Shown: positions 8,852-18,921, counted from the first letter of the stretch. The stretch: 64,000 bases of DNA from Arthrobacter agilis (GCF_030816075.1 NZ_JAUSXO010000001.1:2728001-2792000), one strand, 5' to 3'. Notes: generated by a model not told the origin, from the letters alone. Translations and numbers: made by a program.

Positions 8852-9841
8852 TCAGCGGGCGGGGACCGTCACCACCTCGTAGCCGCCGGGATCCACGGCG
8901 CCGAACTTCGCGTTGGCGAGCGCCAGCGTCCTGCCGAACAGTGCCACCGTGGTGGGCACGTCGAACAGCGGGCTCGTGATGACGTCCTCGACCTCCCCGC
9001 TGGAGAGGTCCCTCGACAGGTCGATCCGGCTGACCTGGTTGCTCCGGTTCTGGACGGCGTACACGGTGTCCCCCCTGGCGAGGATGCCGTCGACGTTCGG
9101 CAACGCATCCGTCTCGATGACCGCGCTCTCCCCGGTCTCCGGATCCACGGTGTAGAGGGCCTGGTTCGCCGAGTGCGCCACGATCAGCGTCCGGCCACGA
9201 TCCACCGAGGTGATCCCGTTGAGGTTGAAGCCCGGCGTCACCGCTGCCGCAGGTCCCGACAGGGTGATGGTCCGCGGCTCGCCGGGTGCGCCGTCGTCGT
9301 CCACCGGCAGGAGGTACAGTGTCGCGCTCCGTGAGTCGGTGAAGTAGGCCCCGTCCCGTGTGAGCGTGACGTCGTTGATGAACGTGTCGCCCGTGGCGAG
9401 CTGGAAGTCAGCGACGGCGTCACCGGTGCGGGTGTCGTAGACGTACGCCTGGCCGGTCGCTCCGCCCGAGACGAACAGCAGGTCGTGCTTCACATCGGCC
9501 TTGAGGCCGACGGCGGCCCTGCCCTCGGGGGCGTCGATGAACAGTTCGGCGGTGCCCTCGCGGACGTCACCGCGGAAGATGTCGCCGCGGCCGAGGTCCC
9601 CGGCGTAGAAGGCGGAGCCCTTCCCCTTGGCGATGCCCTCGGCGGAGGATGCGCCGGGAAGCGGGATGCTGGTGTCCTGCTGCCGGTGGGAGGACACCGC
9701 GGCCGCGAGGGACGACGGCGGTGGTGCGGCCACGGCGCCCGCCGCCGGCAGCAGGAGGGCGCTCAGGGTGACGACGGCGACGGTACGTGCCGTGCGTCGT
9801 GCGGCTGTCGGGCGGTGCGGGGTGTGCTGGGTGCTGTTCAC
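8852..9841 (-). CDS. Secreted SMP-30/gluconolactonase-like beta-propeller protein
   Basis: 329-residue exported protein. The GTG start is supported by GAGGAG four bases upstream and by the signal peptide it creates: a basic start (NSTQHTPHRPTAARR), a hydrophobic core, and Ala-rich cleavage near residues 38-40. The rest is a series of strand-rich repeats with blades such as SAFYAGDLGRGDIFRGD, DLLFVSGGATGQAYVYD, GAYFTDSRSATLYLLPVD and NLNGITSVDRGRTLIVAHS, as in SMP-30/LRE-type six-bladed propellers. No enzyme activity can be assigned, and similar proteins are often misnamed in databases. It stands alone between the tRNA hairpin and purC. Confidence 0.8.
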   Translation of the reverse strand: MNSTQHTPHRPTAARRTARTVAVVTLSALLLPAAGAVAAPPPSSLAAAVSSHRQQDTSIPLPGASSAEGIAKGKGSAFYAGDLGRGDIFRGDVREGTAELFIDAPEGRAAVGLKADVKHDLLFVSGGATGQAYVYDTRTGDAVADFQLATGDTFINDVTLTRDGAYFTDSRSATLYLLPVDDDGAPGEPRTITLSGPAAAVTPGFNLNGITSVDRGRTLIVAHSANQALYTVDPETGESAVIETDALPNVDGILARGDTVYAVQNRSNQVSRIDLSRDLSSGEVEDVITSPLFDVPTTVALFGRTLALANAKFGAVDPGGYEVVTVPAR

Positions 9842-10194
9842 TGTGCTCCTCGATGGTTCGGTGCCGCCCGTCGCCCTGAGGATCCGCACGGCGCTGTGTC
9901 GAATGGAAAGCTGGACCGAATGAGGTGATCCGTCGTGAAGGCGGGCTCGAGGGCCCGGGCGCCGGCTGGACTGCACGCCGGACCGCAACGAGAACGATCC
10001 GCCCGCGTGCATCGTCCCCGTGATGCGGCGCGGCGTCGCCCGATGGCCGTCGCCGTTGTCGTTGTCCGGGGTCGTCGTACGTCCCGGTTCTTGCGCCCGG
10101 AGAAGCGTGTCCGGCCGCGACACGCCGCCGACGCGGCACCCTGACCGTGAAAACCATGAACGACGGCGGGTGTGCCGGGCCAAGCTACTGCCCG
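9842..10194. other. 353-bp intergenic region, no gene seen
   Basis: Lies upstream of the beta-propeller gene and downstream of purC. Short open frames on both strands have neither a ribosome binding site nor a recognisable product. The segment should carry the promoter of the secreted protein; I could not identify a convincing -35/-10 pair. The phrase CCCGTCAGGCG occurs twice at the purC end. Confidence 0.5.
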
Positions 10195-11094
10195 TCAGGC
10201 GAAGGTGCGGCCCGTCAGGCGCTCGTACGCCTCGATGTAGCGGGCACGCGTACGCTCGACGACGTCCGCGGGCAGTGCCGGCGGCTCGGAGTGCCGGTCC
10301 CACCCGGAGGCATCGGAGGTCAGCCAGTCGCGCACGAACTGCTTGTCGAACGAGGGCTGCGCCTGCCCGGGTGCGTACAGCGCCGCGTCCCAGAAGCGTG
10401 AGGAGTCCGGGGTGAGGACCTCGTCGCCGAGGGTGATCCGACCCGTCGCGGGGTCGAGGCCGAATTCGACCTTGGTGTCGGCGAGGAGGATCCCCCGCCC
10501 CCGGGCGATGGCCTCGGCCTGCGTGTAGATGTCGAGCGTCAGCGCGCGGAGCTGGGCCGCGGCGTCGTCGCCCACGGTCACCACGACGGTGTCGTAGCTG
10601 ATGTTCTCGTCGTGCTCCCCCACCTCGGCCTTGGCCGACGGGGTGAAGAGGGCGGGGTCCAGGCGCGAGCCGTCCACGAGGCCCTCGGGCAACGGCAGCG
10701 AGCAGACCGTCCGCGACGCCCGGTATTCCAGCAGCCCGCTGCCGGTGAGATAGCCGCGCGCGATGCACTCGATCGGGTACATGATGAGCTTCCGGCAGAC
10801 CATGGCACGGCCCTCGACCTCCGCGGGTACCCCGCCCGTCACGTCGGCGGCGACCACATGGTTCGGGATGCCGGCGAGGCGCTCGAACCACCAGAGGCTG
10901 AGCTGCGTCAGCACACGCCCCTTGTCCGGGATCTCCGTGGTGAGCACGTGGTCGTAGGCACTGATGCGGTCGCTCGCGACCACGAGCACGACGTCGTCGG
11001 TTCCGTCCTCGGGCTCGTACAGGTCGCGGACCTTGCCGGAGTAGACGTGCCGCCAGCCCGGGAGCTCCGGATGCGGGGGTGCGAAGCCGCTCAT
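10195..11094 (-). CDS. purC: Phosphoribosylaminoimidazole-succinocarboxamide (SAICAR) synthase
   Basis: 299-residue PurC, which joins aspartate to CAIR using ATP in cytosolic purine synthesis. Recognisable motifs are YSGKVRDLYE near the start, VVASDRISAYD, CIARGYLTGSG and ISYDTVVV, followed by LADTKVEFGLD, the family signature. The ATG overlaps the purD stop by four bases (ATGA), so the two are translationally coupled, with purD first. The frame stays open upstream through purD, but only this start matches the family N-terminus. Confidence 0.97.
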   Translation of the reverse strand: MSGFAPPHPELPGWRHVYSGKVRDLYEPEDGTDDVVLVVASDRISAYDHVLTTEIPDKGRVLTQLSLWWFERLAGIPNHVVAADVTGGVPAEVEGRAMVCRKLIMYPIECIARGYLTGSGLLEYRASRTVCSLPLPEGLVDGSRLDPALFTPSAKAEVGEHDENISYDTVVVTVGDDAAAQLRALTLDIYTQAEAIARGRGILLADTKVEFGLDPATGRITLGDEVLTPDSSRFWDAALYAPGQAQPSFDKQFVRDWLTSDASGWDRHSEPPALPADVVERTRARYIEAYERLTGRTFA

Positions 11095-12383
11095 GCCGGG
11101 GCCCCCGCCGGTCCGCTCACGGAGACCTCGGCGCGTGACGCGCGGAGGGCGATGTCCGTGCGGGACTGTCCGCCCTCCAGCTCGATGCGGGAGAGCCCCT
11201 CGTAGGCCGTCGCCCGCGCGTCCCCCAGGGAGTCCCCGAGTCCGACGACGGCGAGGACCCGTCCGCCGGCGCTGACCACCTTGCCGTCCTCGAGCGCGGT
11301 GCCCGCGTGGAGCACGTGGGCGCCGTCGACCCTCGCAGCCTTCTTCAGGCCGCGGACGCGCCGGCCGGTCGCGGGGGCGTCGGGATAGTTCTCGGACGCG
11401 AGCACGACGGCGACGGCCGCCTGCGGGGACCACTTGAGCGGGTCGATCTGGTCGAGGGTGCCCTTCGCGGCAGCGAGCAGCACGCCTCCCAGCGGTGTGG
11501 TGAGGCGGGCGAGCACGGCCTGGGTCTCGGGGTCGCCGAAACGTGCGTTGAACTCGATGACGCGCATGCCGCGCGAGGTGAGGGCGAGGCCTACGTAGAG
11601 GACCCCCGCGAAGGGCGTCCCGCGGTGCGCCATCTCGTCGATCACGGGCTGCGCGACGCGGGTGAGCACCTCGTCGACGAGCGTCGCCGGGACCCATTCG
11701 AGCGGCGAGTAGGCGCCCATCCCGCCGGTGTTGGGGCCCTGGTCGCCGTCGTGGATGCGCTTGAAGTCCTGGGCGGGAGCGAGCGGCACCACTGTGTGTC
11801 CGTCGGAGAGGACGAACAGCGAGACCTCGGGTCCGTCGAGGTACTCCTCGATGACCACGGTCCCGCCGGCCTCGAAGCACGCCGAGGCGTGGGCACGGGC
11901 GGCGTCGAGGTCGTCGGTCACCACCACGCCCTTGCCCGCGGCGAGGCCGTCGTCCTTCACGACGTAGGGGGCGCCGAAGGTGCAGAGTGCCTCGCTCGCC
12001 TCCTCGTCCGTCGCGGCGACGCGGGCCATCGCGGTGGGCACGCCGGCTGCGGCCATGACCTGCTTCGCGAAGGCCTTGGACGCCTCGAGCTGGGCGGCGG
12101 CCTTCGTGGGGCCGAAGACGGGGATGCCGGCGTCGAGCAGTGCGTCGGCGACACCCGCGGCGAGCGGAGCCTCGGGGCCGATGACCACGAGGTCGGAGCC
12201 GAGCGAGCGTGCGAGGTCCGTGACGACCGCGGGATCGCTCGCATCGACGTCGTGGGTGGGGACGTCCTCCGCGATGCCCGCGTTCCCGGGAGCCGCGTGC
12301 ACCTCCCGGACGAACGGGTCGGCCAGCAGGGCCCGGACGAGGGCATGTTCGCGGCCGCCGGGGCCCAGCACAAGAACCTTCAC
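11091..12383 (-). CDS. purD: Phosphoribosylamine-glycine ligase (GAR synthetase)
   Basis: 430-residue ATP-grasp enzyme that ligates glycine to phosphoribosylamine. The N-terminus MKVLVLGPGGREHAL is diagnostic; KDDGLAAGKGVVV belongs to the ATP-grasp region and the central motif DFKRIHDGDQGPNTGGMG is present. The last roughly 20 residues (SVSGPAGAPA) are an unconserved tail. It is the first gene of purDC; the first two enzymes' partners purF and purM lie about 10 kb away on the other strand. The promoter should lie in the 125 bp shared with the divergent oxidoreductase gene. Confidence 0.97.
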   Translation of the reverse strand: MKVLVLGPGGREHALVRALLADPFVREVHAAPGNAGIAEDVPTHDVDASDPAVVTDLARSLGSDLVVIGPEAPLAAGVADALLDAGIPVFGPTKAAAQLEASKAFAKQVMAAAGVPTAMARVAATDEEASEALCTFGAPYVVKDDGLAAGKGVVVTDDLDAARAHASACFEAGGTVVIEEYLDGPEVSLFVLSDGHTVVPLAPAQDFKRIHDGDQGPNTGGMGAYSPLEWVPATLVDEVLTRVAQPVIDEMAHRGTPFAGVLYVGLALTSRGMRVIEFNARFGDPETQAVLARLTTPLGGVLLAAAKGTLDQIDPLKWSPQAAVAVVLASENYPDAPATGRRVRGLKKAARVDGAHVLHAGTALEDGKVVSAGGRVLAVVGLGDSLGDARATAYEGLSRIELEGGQSRTDIALRASRAEVSVSGPAGAPA

Positions 12384-12508
12384 AGTAGGACAGCGTACTG
12401 GAGGGGTGGGTGCCTACCCAGCCCTCGTGCCGGACGCACACCGAGGGGTTCCACTGTTACGGCGGCCCCGGTACCCATACCCCCTCCACCCCTCTCCGAA
12501 TACTTTCC

Positions 12509-14164
12509 ATGAGCAACCTCACCGAGCGCCGCCGCGGTACGTCCCTCCTCGCCGCCCTGGCAGGAATCCTCGCGGCGGGCGTGGTGCTGGGGATCGCCGA
12601 GCTCGCCGGCGCCTTCTTCCGCGCGAGCGCCACCCCGATCGTCGCGATGGGCTCCACCTTCATCGACTTCACCCCGCCGTGGCTGAAGGAGTTCGCGATC
12701 GACACGTTCGGCACCAACGACAAGCTGGCGCTGCTGGTCGGCATGGGCATCACGATCGCACTCCTGGCGGCCGTCCTCGGCATCGTGGCCTTCCGCCGAT
12801 GGGCGCTGGGCGTGGCGGGCGTCCTCGCGATGGGCGCCATCATCCTGGCCTGCGTCCTGACGCGGGCCGGGGCCTCGCTGCCCGACGCCGTGCCGACCGT
12901 CGTCGGCACCGGAGCGGGCCTGCTCGCCCTCCGGTGGCTCGTCGCGCGGCTGCGCCACGCCACCGTCGCACCGTCCCCGGCTCCCTCGGCTTCCGTGACG
13001 CCCGTGACGCCGGTGACGCCCGTGACGCCCGACGGCGAGCGCCCCGGAGCGACTACAGCGACTGCAGCGACTGCTGCGACTGCGGTTCCGCGCACCGCCT
13101 CGCGTCGCGGGTTCTTCGCCGCGGTCGGCGTCACCGCCGTCGTCGCCGGGGCGGCCGCGGGTGGCGGGCGGCTGCTCGCGGGAGCCCGCACCAATATCGC
13201 CGCGGTGCGGGACGGCCTGCGGTTCCCCGCTCCCGCCAGTCCCGCCCCCGCCCTTCCGGCCGGCGTGCAGTCCCCCGTTGCGGGCGTGACACCCTTCGTC
13301 ACCCCGAACGGCGACTTCTACCGGATCGACACCGCGCTGAGCGTCCCGCAGCTCACCACCGAGGACTGGGTGCTGCGCGTCCACGGCATGGTCGAGGAGG
13401 AGTTCGAACTCTCGTTCCAGGACCTCCTCGACGCAGACCTGATCGAACGCCACGTCACACTCACCTGCGTCTCCAACCCGGTGGGCGGGTACCTGGCGGG
13501 TACCGCGAAGTGGCTCGGCTACCCGCTCCGCGAGGTCCTCGCCCGGGCCAGGCCCCTCGACGGTGCCGACATGGTCCTGTCCACGAGCTCCGACGGCTTC
13601 AGCGCCTCCACCCCGCTGCCCGTGCTCCAGGACGACCGCGACGCCATCCTCGCCATCGCCATGAACGACGAACCGCTGCCGGTGGAACACGGGTTCCCCG
13701 TGCGCATGGTGGTGCCCGGCCTGTACGGCTACGTCTCGGCCACCAAGTGGGTGGTGGACCTCGAGGTGACGCGCTTCGCCGACAGGACGGCGTACTGGAC
13801 GGACCGCGGCTGGTCCGAGGAGGGCCCCATCAAGACCATGGCCCGCGTCGAGGTGCCGCAGTCCTTCGCGTCGGTGGACGCGGGCTCCGTCATGATCGGC
13901 GGCGTCGCCTGGTCCCAGCAGCGCGGCATCACCCGGGTCGAGGTGTCCGTGGACGGCGGCGGCTGGGAGGACGTGACGCTCGCGGCCGAGGCGTCCGTGG
14001 ACACGTGGCGGCAGTGGTCCCACGAGCTCACCCTCGAATCCGGGCTGCACACCGTCCGGGCGCGGGCGACGGACCGCGTGGACGGGCTCCAGACCGAGGA
14101 ACGCGCGGAGACCGTCCCCGACGGTGCGTCGGGCTGGCAGACGGTGCAGTTCACCGTCCGGTGA
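12509..14164 (+). CDS. Membrane-anchored molybdopterin-dependent oxidoreductase (sulfite oxidase fold)
   Basis: 551-residue protein. The start at MSNLTERRRG is chosen over an upstream in-frame ATG because it precedes the first membrane helix directly. Four helices (about 12-36, 72-95, 98-121, 128-148) are followed by a low-complexity linker built of 9-nt repeats, then a fifth segment after RRGFFAAVG (about residues 203-225). The molybdopterin-binding domain covers about 250-430 and keeps the Mo-ligating cysteine, Cys320 in LTCVSNPVGG. A dimerisation domain with an immunoglobulin-like fold ends the protein. It resembles actinobacterial membrane-tethered sulfite-oxidase-like proteins of unknown substrate. 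No partner cytochrome gene is adjacent. Confidence 0.9.
   Translation: MSNLTERRRGTSLLAALAGILAAGVVLGIAELAGAFFRASATPIVAMGSTFIDFTPPWLKEFAIDTFGTNDKLALLVGMGITIALLAAVLGIVAFRRWALGVAGVLAMGAIILACVLTRAGASLPDAVPTVVGTGAGLLALRWLVARLRHATVAPSPAPSASVTPVTPVTPVTPDGERPGATTATAATAATAVPRTASRRGFFAAVGVTAVVAGAAAGGGRLLAGARTNIAAVRDGLRFPAPASPAPALPAGVQSPVAGVTPFVTPNGDFYRIDTALSVPQLTTEDWVLRVHGMVEEEFELSFQDLLDADLIERHVTLTCVSNPVGGYLAGTAKWLGYPLREVLARARPLDGADMVLSTSSDGFSASTPLPVLQDDRDAILAIAMNDEPLPVEHGFPVRMVVPGLYGYVSATKWVVDLEVTRFADRTAYWTDRGWSEEGPIKTMARVEVPQSFASVDAGSVMIGGVAWSQQRGITRVEVSVDGGGWEDVTLAAEASVDTWRQWSHELTLESGLHTVRARATDRVDGLQTEERAETVPDGASGWQTVQFTVR
12995..13083 (+). repeat. Two 9-nt tandem repeat runs in oxidoreductase linker
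   Basis: Four units of GTGACGCCC (one with a final G) at 12995-13030 encode Val-Thr-Pro repeats. Four units close to AGCGACTGC at 13048-13083 encode an Ala-Thr-rich stretch. Both keep the reading frame and fall between the membrane part and the catalytic part, so copy number could vary without harm. Confidence 0.85.
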
Positions 14165-14198
14165 ACCCCCGGACCCGGAGCCGGCCGCTCCGTCAGGT

Positions 14199-14237
14199 CT
14201 GCGCCCACCGGATGACCGTTCCCTCCGGTGGGCGCAG
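14199..14237. terminator. Convergent hairpin between oxidoreductase and subtilase
   Basis: Arms CTGCGCCCACCGG and CCGGTGGGCGCAG form 13 perfect base pairs around a 13-base loop. It is placed 34 bp after one stop and 41 bp before the stop of the opposite gene, so it can end transcription from both sides. Confidence 0.8.
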
Positions 14238-14277
14238 TTCGGCCCGCTGATCGCCCGTGCAGGGCTCCCGCCCGGCG

Positions 14278-17200
14278 CTACCGGCCCGACTCGATCGCGA
14301 GGATCTCCTCGCGTTCGCCGGACGCGTTGTGGTGGTGCAGGAACAGGCCCCGGCTGGTGGTGTCCCCCGCCGCGCGGTGGACCCGCAGGGTGGACCCGTC
14401 GGCCACGATGAAGCTGGTGTCGGCGACATCCCCCGCGAACCAGAGCGCCGGCTGAGCGACGCTGAAGTCGATCCAGTCCGTGGTGTCCACCGGGACGGTC
14501 TGGCCCTGCTCGTCGACGCTGAACGCGCTCTGCGTACTGACGCGGTAGGAGATGGCCCCGCCGGCCGCGAGATCCAGACCCATCGCGGCCACGGGCAGCG
14601 GCAGGGTCACGACGTTCGAGTCCAGCAGGTTGGTGTCGATGTTGCCTGCCACGTTGTTGGCGACACCGCCCCCGACGGCACCGCCGATCGACCCGTCGTC
14701 GGCCACGGGGTAGAGATCGACGAGGACCAGGTCGAGGTTCTCCGCGCGGCCGGTCCTCGCGATGAAGTCGGCCTCGTCGTTGCCGTCGACGTCGATCTCG
14801 ACCAGGAGCTGGGGGGCGCTCGTGAGCGTGTTCCAGTTGGCCCACGTGCTGATCCCGATGGACAGCGTGCCGCCCAGGGGGTCCCCACCGGCAGCCACCA
14901 GCCCCGGGACCGTGGAGGAGGCCCCCACCGCCTTCAGGTCGAGGGAGTACAGCGACTCGAGCGGCAGGGACTCCTGGCGCTCGCTCTCGGCACCGAGGAC
15001 GAACGGCGAGACGACCGATGCGTACAGCGAGTCGGCGCCGCCCTGCAGCAGGCCACGGCCCGTGAACGTGAGCTCGCTCTCGAGGTCCGCTGCGGTGTCG
15101 AAGGCGAGAGCCTCCCCGGCACTCAGGTCGGCGGTCGGCTTGGGCGCGGCATGAACCGGGACCCGGAGCGTCGAGGCGGTGTCGCTGGTGAACTGCACGC
15201 GTCCCGACGCGTCCGCGATGTACTGGCGCGGAAGCCCGAGCTGCACCCTCTCCGCGGCCGGGTCCAGGGTCTTGGCCAGGACGGTCGGGTCCGCGATGGA
15301 CAGGACGACGTCGAAGGTCGTCGTACCGTCCGCGGGGATATCCGCGGTGGCGGAGTCTGTGCCGGTGGCGGTGACCGAGATGTCGACGCCCGGCATCGTC
15401 GTGGCCGCCAGGTACTCCGCGGTGTAGCTCACCGCGGCGTCGGAGTGGTTCTCGACGGTGATCTGCCGGGTCAGCGACACGGGATCGGCGGCGACCTCGA
15501 GGACACCGAAGCCGACCGTGGTCAACGCTGGGTCCTCGGTGGCGTAGGCGAACGAGCTCGAGGCCAGGGCACCGAGGGCATCGACGCGGCCCGAACCGGT
15601 GCGGTTCGGTGCGTGGACGATCCCGTCGGCGGTGAGCAGATCGTGCATCGCCGTGTTCATGATGATGCTCTTGACCTGGTGGGGGTCGTAGCCCGTCGCG
15701 GCCACGACGAGGGCCGCGATGCCGGCCACGTTGGGTGCCGCCATGGAGGTACCGGTCTTCGCCGACGGCCTGTTGCCCGTCCCGACCTGCACCGAGCCGA
15801 TGGACGTCCCCGGGGCCGCGACGTCGGGCTTCACCACGCCGTTCGAGCCGTGGACGCCCCGCGACGAACTGGCGCTCAGCGTGTCGAGTGCGTTCGAGGC
15901 GCCCACCGAGGTGGCCACGAGCCCGGCGGCCAGACGGATCCGGAGCGTGCCGGCGACGGCGGCAGGGCGGAGCCTGTCGGAGGACTCCGCGTTGAACTGC
16001 ACGCCCGGGATGCCCGCGTTGCCGCCGATGCCGGCGGCGAAGACGGAGCGGGGGGAATCGAGCACCACGCCCGTGGCCCCCGCAGCCTGGGCGTTGTCGA
16101 ACCGCACGCCCGATCCGCAGGGGAACGCCCCATTCTCCTCCCACTGCAGCCAGACCCACTTGCCGGCGAGGGATCCCGCCGCGAAGGGCTGGCAGCCGAA
16201 CGCGTTGGTGGCGGGTGCTGCGACGACATCACCCGTCAGCTGCTCCTCGGTGGCGGTGGCGTAGCCGAAGTTGACGCTGTACTGGCCGGCGGCGCGCCCT
16301 GCGACGTCTGCCGGCGCGAGGACGTCGACTCCGTCCAGGGTGACCTGCGATCCGACGGAGTTGGCGACGGTCAGGGCCGATCCGGCGCTGCCCGGCGAAC
16401 CGCCGTTGTCGAAGACGTCGCCGCCGTTGCCGGACGAGGCCACGGACAGGATGCCCTGTTCGGTCAGGCTGTTGACGATGTCGATCTCGGGGTCGTCGTA
16501 CGCGGAGAAATCCGAGCCGAGCGACATGTTGACGATGCTCGCGCGGTCGGAGAAGTCGCCGTCCTGGTTGGGGTCGAGGACGTAGTCCAGCGCGAGACCG
16601 ACGACGTCGCTCGATCCCTCGCACCCGAAGACGCGCAGGCTGACGAGTCCGGCGTCCGGTGCCGTCCCCGGACCGATGCGCATGCCGTTGACCTGGTCGG
16701 CGGTGAGCGTCGAGTAGTCGCCCCGGAAGGTGGTGCCGTCGGCGTTGACGCCGTAGCCGGCGGCGGTGCCGGCGACGTGGGAGCCGTGGCTCTCGCAGTC
16801 GAGGGGGTTGGTATCGGGTACGGGCACGGGGCTGTAGGTCGGCGACGAGGGGTCCGCGTTGTAGGCGTCCCCGACGAGGTCGTAGCCGCCGATGAATTTC
16901 GCCGGGTCGTACAGGCCGGAGGCGGCGTCCGGAAGGGTGGGGGACGCCTTGGCCGCGGCGAAGGCCTCGACCGTGCCGGGGCCACCGAAGCCTGCATGTG
17001 TGTAGTCCAGCCCGGTGTCGAGCACCGCGATGGTGACACCCTTACCGGTCTGGTCGCGTTGCACCCACGACGCGAGGGCTTCGGTGTCGATGACTCCGCC
17101 CTTGTTGTCGAGCGTCTTGGGGACGATGCCCGTGATCTTCCGGACGTCGGGACGGGCCGCCAGGGCGCGGATCCGCTCCGCGTCCCCGGTGAGGGCCACC

Positions 17201-17595
17201 CCCGGGATCGTGTTGGTGGTGGTGTACAGGCTGGTGGCACCGGCGTCGGCCGTGGCCTGCGCCGCCTGCGCCTCGATGCCGGCCCGGATGCCCTGGACGG
17301 CGGCGACCTGCGGCACCGGCGCGGCCAGCCCGGCACGCACCTCCGCCGGCTGCGTCTGCTCGAAGGCTCCCTTGCCCTCGAACTGGACGAAGACCGACAC
17401 CTGCCCCGTGCGCGTCTGCAGGTCCTCCGAGACCTTCACGTCCGGGCGGGCCTGCGACCCGAGCCCCTGGGCGGTCGGCCCCGCCGGCACACCCTCCGCT
17501 GCCGGGGCGGGCGCCACCACGGCCGATGCCAGGGCGATACCGGCCAGCAGTGCGAGTGCCGCCGATCCTGCCTTCCGACGGTTCGACTTGCTCAT
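14278..17595 (-). CDS. Secreted S8 family serine peptidase (subtilase with PA domain)
   Basis: 1105-residue exported protease. The start MSKSNRRKAG is preferred to an earlier in-frame ATG because AGGAGAG lies just upstream and a signal peptide follows at once (about 1-34). An inhibitor_I9-like propeptide region (about 60-165) precedes the catalytic domain, whose triad is Asp193 (VLDTGLDYTH), His273 (SHGSHVAGTAAG) and Ser617 (GTSMAAPNVAG). A protease-associated domain is inserted between His and Ser, which explains their wide spacing. The C-terminal 430 residues are beta-rich, Fn3-like and probably extracellular binding modules. It ends without a sortase motif or transmembrane segment. It is likely to be a nutrient-scavenging protease. 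Confidence 0.94.
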   Translation of the reverse strand: MSKSNRRKAGSAALALLAGIALASAVVAPAPAAEGVPAGPTAQGLGSQARPDVKVSEDLQTRTGQVSVFVQFEGKGAFEQTQPAEVRAGLAAPVPQVAAVQGIRAGIEAQAAQATADAGATSLYTTTNTIPGVALTGDAERIRALAARPDVRKITGIVPKTLDNKGGVIDTEALASWVQRDQTGKGVTIAVLDTGLDYTHAGFGGPGTVEAFAAAKASPTLPDAASGLYDPAKFIGGYDLVGDAYNADPSSPTYSPVPVPDTNPLDCESHGSHVAGTAAGYGVNADGTTFRGDYSTLTADQVNGMRIGPGTAPDAGLVSLRVFGCEGSSDVVGLALDYVLDPNQDGDFSDRASIVNMSLGSDFSAYDDPEIDIVNSLTEQGILSVASSGNGGDVFDNGGSPGSAGSALTVANSVGSQVTLDGVDVLAPADVAGRAAGQYSVNFGYATATEEQLTGDVVAAPATNAFGCQPFAAGSLAGKWVWLQWEENGAFPCGSGVRFDNAQAAGATGVVLDSPRSVFAAGIGGNAGIPGVQFNAESSDRLRPAAVAGTLRIRLAAGLVATSVGASNALDTLSASSSRGVHGSNGVVKPDVAAPGTSIGSVQVGTGNRPSAKTGTSMAAPNVAGIAALVVAATGYDPHQVKSIIMNTAMHDLLTADGIVHAPNRTGSGRVDALGALASSSFAYATEDPALTTVGFGVLEVAADPVSLTRQITVENHSDAAVSYTAEYLAATTMPGVDISVTATGTDSATADIPADGTTTFDVVLSIADPTVLAKTLDPAAERVQLGLPRQYIADASGRVQFTSDTASTLRVPVHAAPKPTADLSAGEALAFDTAADLESELTFTGRGLLQGGADSLYASVVSPFVLGAESERQESLPLESLYSLDLKAVGASSTVPGLVAAGGDPLGGTLSIGISTWANWNTLTSAPQLLVEIDVDGNDEADFIARTGRAENLDLVLVDLYPVADDGSIGGAVGGGVANNVAGNIDTNLLDSNVVTLPLPVAAMGLDLAAGGAISYRVSTQSAFSVDEQGQTVPVDTTDWIDFSVAQPALWFAGDVADTSFIVADGSTLRVHRAAGDTTSRGLFLHHHNASGEREEILAIESGR

Positions 17596-17903
17596 GCTTC
17601 TCTCCTGAGAATCGATCAGGCTGACCAGCCAGAGACCGAGACCCTTGAAGTCCACCGGTACCGCCATGAGATATGTGGGTGTGTTTCCGTGAGGAAAGGG
17701 ACGCTTCCAGCGGCGACCAGACTTGCCCCCGGAGGGGCGAAGCTAAGTGTTCTTACTGTCGTGGCTGGGGACGCGATAGTCAACGGTTCAACCGGATCGA
17801 GCGGACGGCCGGCCGGAACGATCACGGTGCACGGCGATCCGGAGGAGGACAAGGCCCGCCCTGCCGCCCCGGGCCGGTACCACGAGTAGGGAATACTGGA
17901 AGC
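17596..17903. other. 308-bp divergent intergenic region
   Basis: Separates the subtilase and asparaginase genes and should hold both promoters. On the minus strand TTGACT (17778-17783) could be the subtilase -35, which would leave a leader of roughly 150 nt; the -10 is unclear. On the plus strand AATACT ends about six bases before the asparaginase ATG. No gene is visible. Confidence 0.45.
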
Positions 17904-18908
17904 ATGCCCTCCACCTTCACCACGGCCGACGCCGTGGATCTCGCCGTCCTCGAACGCAACGGCTTCATCGAGTCCCGCCACGTGGGTGCCGCCGTCGTCC
18001 TCGCCGCCGACGGCTCCGTGGTGACCGAACTCGGGGACATCACCAGCCCGATCGTCCCCCGCTCCACGCTCAAGCCGTTCCAGGCACTCGCGAGCATGAA
18101 GGCCGGCGTCCCGCTGCGCGGCCCCCAGGTGGCGCTCGCCGCGGCGAGCCACGTGGCCAGTGCCGAGCACATGGACGTGGTCCGCACCATGCTCGATGCC
18201 GCGGGTGTCACCGAGGACGATCTCCAGTGCCCCGCGGACTGGCCGCAGGACGAGGAGGCCCGCAACGAGCTCGTCCGAGGCGGCAAGGGCAAGCAGCGCA
18301 TCGCGTTCAACTGCTCGGGCAAGCACGCCGCCTTCCTCTGGGCCTGCACGGAGAACGGCTGGGACACCGCGACCTACCTCGAACCCACGCACCCGCTCCA
18401 GCGATCGGTGGCCTCGGTCATCGAGGAGTACACCGGGGAGTCGGTGGCGGCGTGGGGCGTGGACGGCTGCGGCGCGCCCGTGGCCGCCGTCTCACTGACG
18501 GGCCTCGCGCGCGGCATCGGCAGGATCGCCAAGGCGCCCTCCGACAAGCACGCCGACGCCCGCGCCGCGACGATCGCCACCGCGATGCTCGACTACCCCT
18601 GGGCCGTGCACGGCAACGGCATGGAGAACTCGGTGGTCATGGAGGACCTCGGCATCATCGCCAAGAGCGGGGCGGAGGGCGTCCTCGTGCTGGCCGCTCC
18701 GACCGGGGCGGCCCTGGCCCTGAAGGTGCTGGACGGCAGTTCCCGGGCCGCGACCCTCGTGGGGCTGACCCTCTTCGCCGCCTCCGGCGCCATCGACGCC
18801 GAGAAGGTGGGCGACGTCCTGGCGAAGGTCGTCCGGCCGGTCCTCGGCGGCGGCCGCCCCGTCGGCAGCCTGCGGCTCGCCGCCCCCGTCATGGCACTGC
18901 TCGACTAG
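17904..18908 (+). CDS. Asparaginase (type II family, thermolabile/rhizobial type)
   Basis: 334-residue enzyme of the Asparaginase_II family (PF06089 type), unrelated in sequence to E. coli AnsA/AnsB. Motifs visible are [12 protein letters not shown] near residues 48-60, [11 protein letters not shown], the [14 protein letters not shown] block near 134-147 and [10 protein letters not shown] near 177-186. It hydrolyses L-asparagine to aspartate and ammonia, probably in the cytosol since there is no signal peptide. The ATG at residue [12 protein letters not shown] is used; GGAAG lies just before it, and the frame upstream has no family similarity. The SCP-like gene follows after 13 bp, so the two may be co-transcribed. 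Confidence 0.93.
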   Translation: MPSTFTTADAVDLAVLERNGFIESRHVGAAVVLAADGSVVTELGDITSPIVPRSTLKPFQALASMKAGVPLRGPQVALAAASHVASAEHMDVVRTMLDAAGVTEDDLQCPADWPQDEEARNELVRGGKGKQRIAFNCSGKHAAFLWACTENGWDTATYLEPTHPLQRSVASVIEEYTGESVAAWGVDGCGAPVAAVSLTGLARGIGRIAKAPSDKHADARAATIATAMLDYPWAVHGNGMENSVVMEDLGIIAKSGAEGVLVLAAPTGAALALKVLDGSSRAATLVGLTLFAASGAIDAEKVGDVLAKVVRPVLGGGRPVGSLRLAAPVMALLD

Positions 18909-18921
18909 GGCCGGCAGGACC

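Noticed and set aside
9935..10144. Possible small genes between the beta-propeller gene and purC
   Set aside because: No ribosome binding site, Arg-rich random-looking products, overlapping frames on both strands.
14257..17889. 1210-codon plus-strand open frame
   Set aside because: Exact antisense of the subtilase; Arg/Gly/Val/Asp-rich composition typical of shadow frames.
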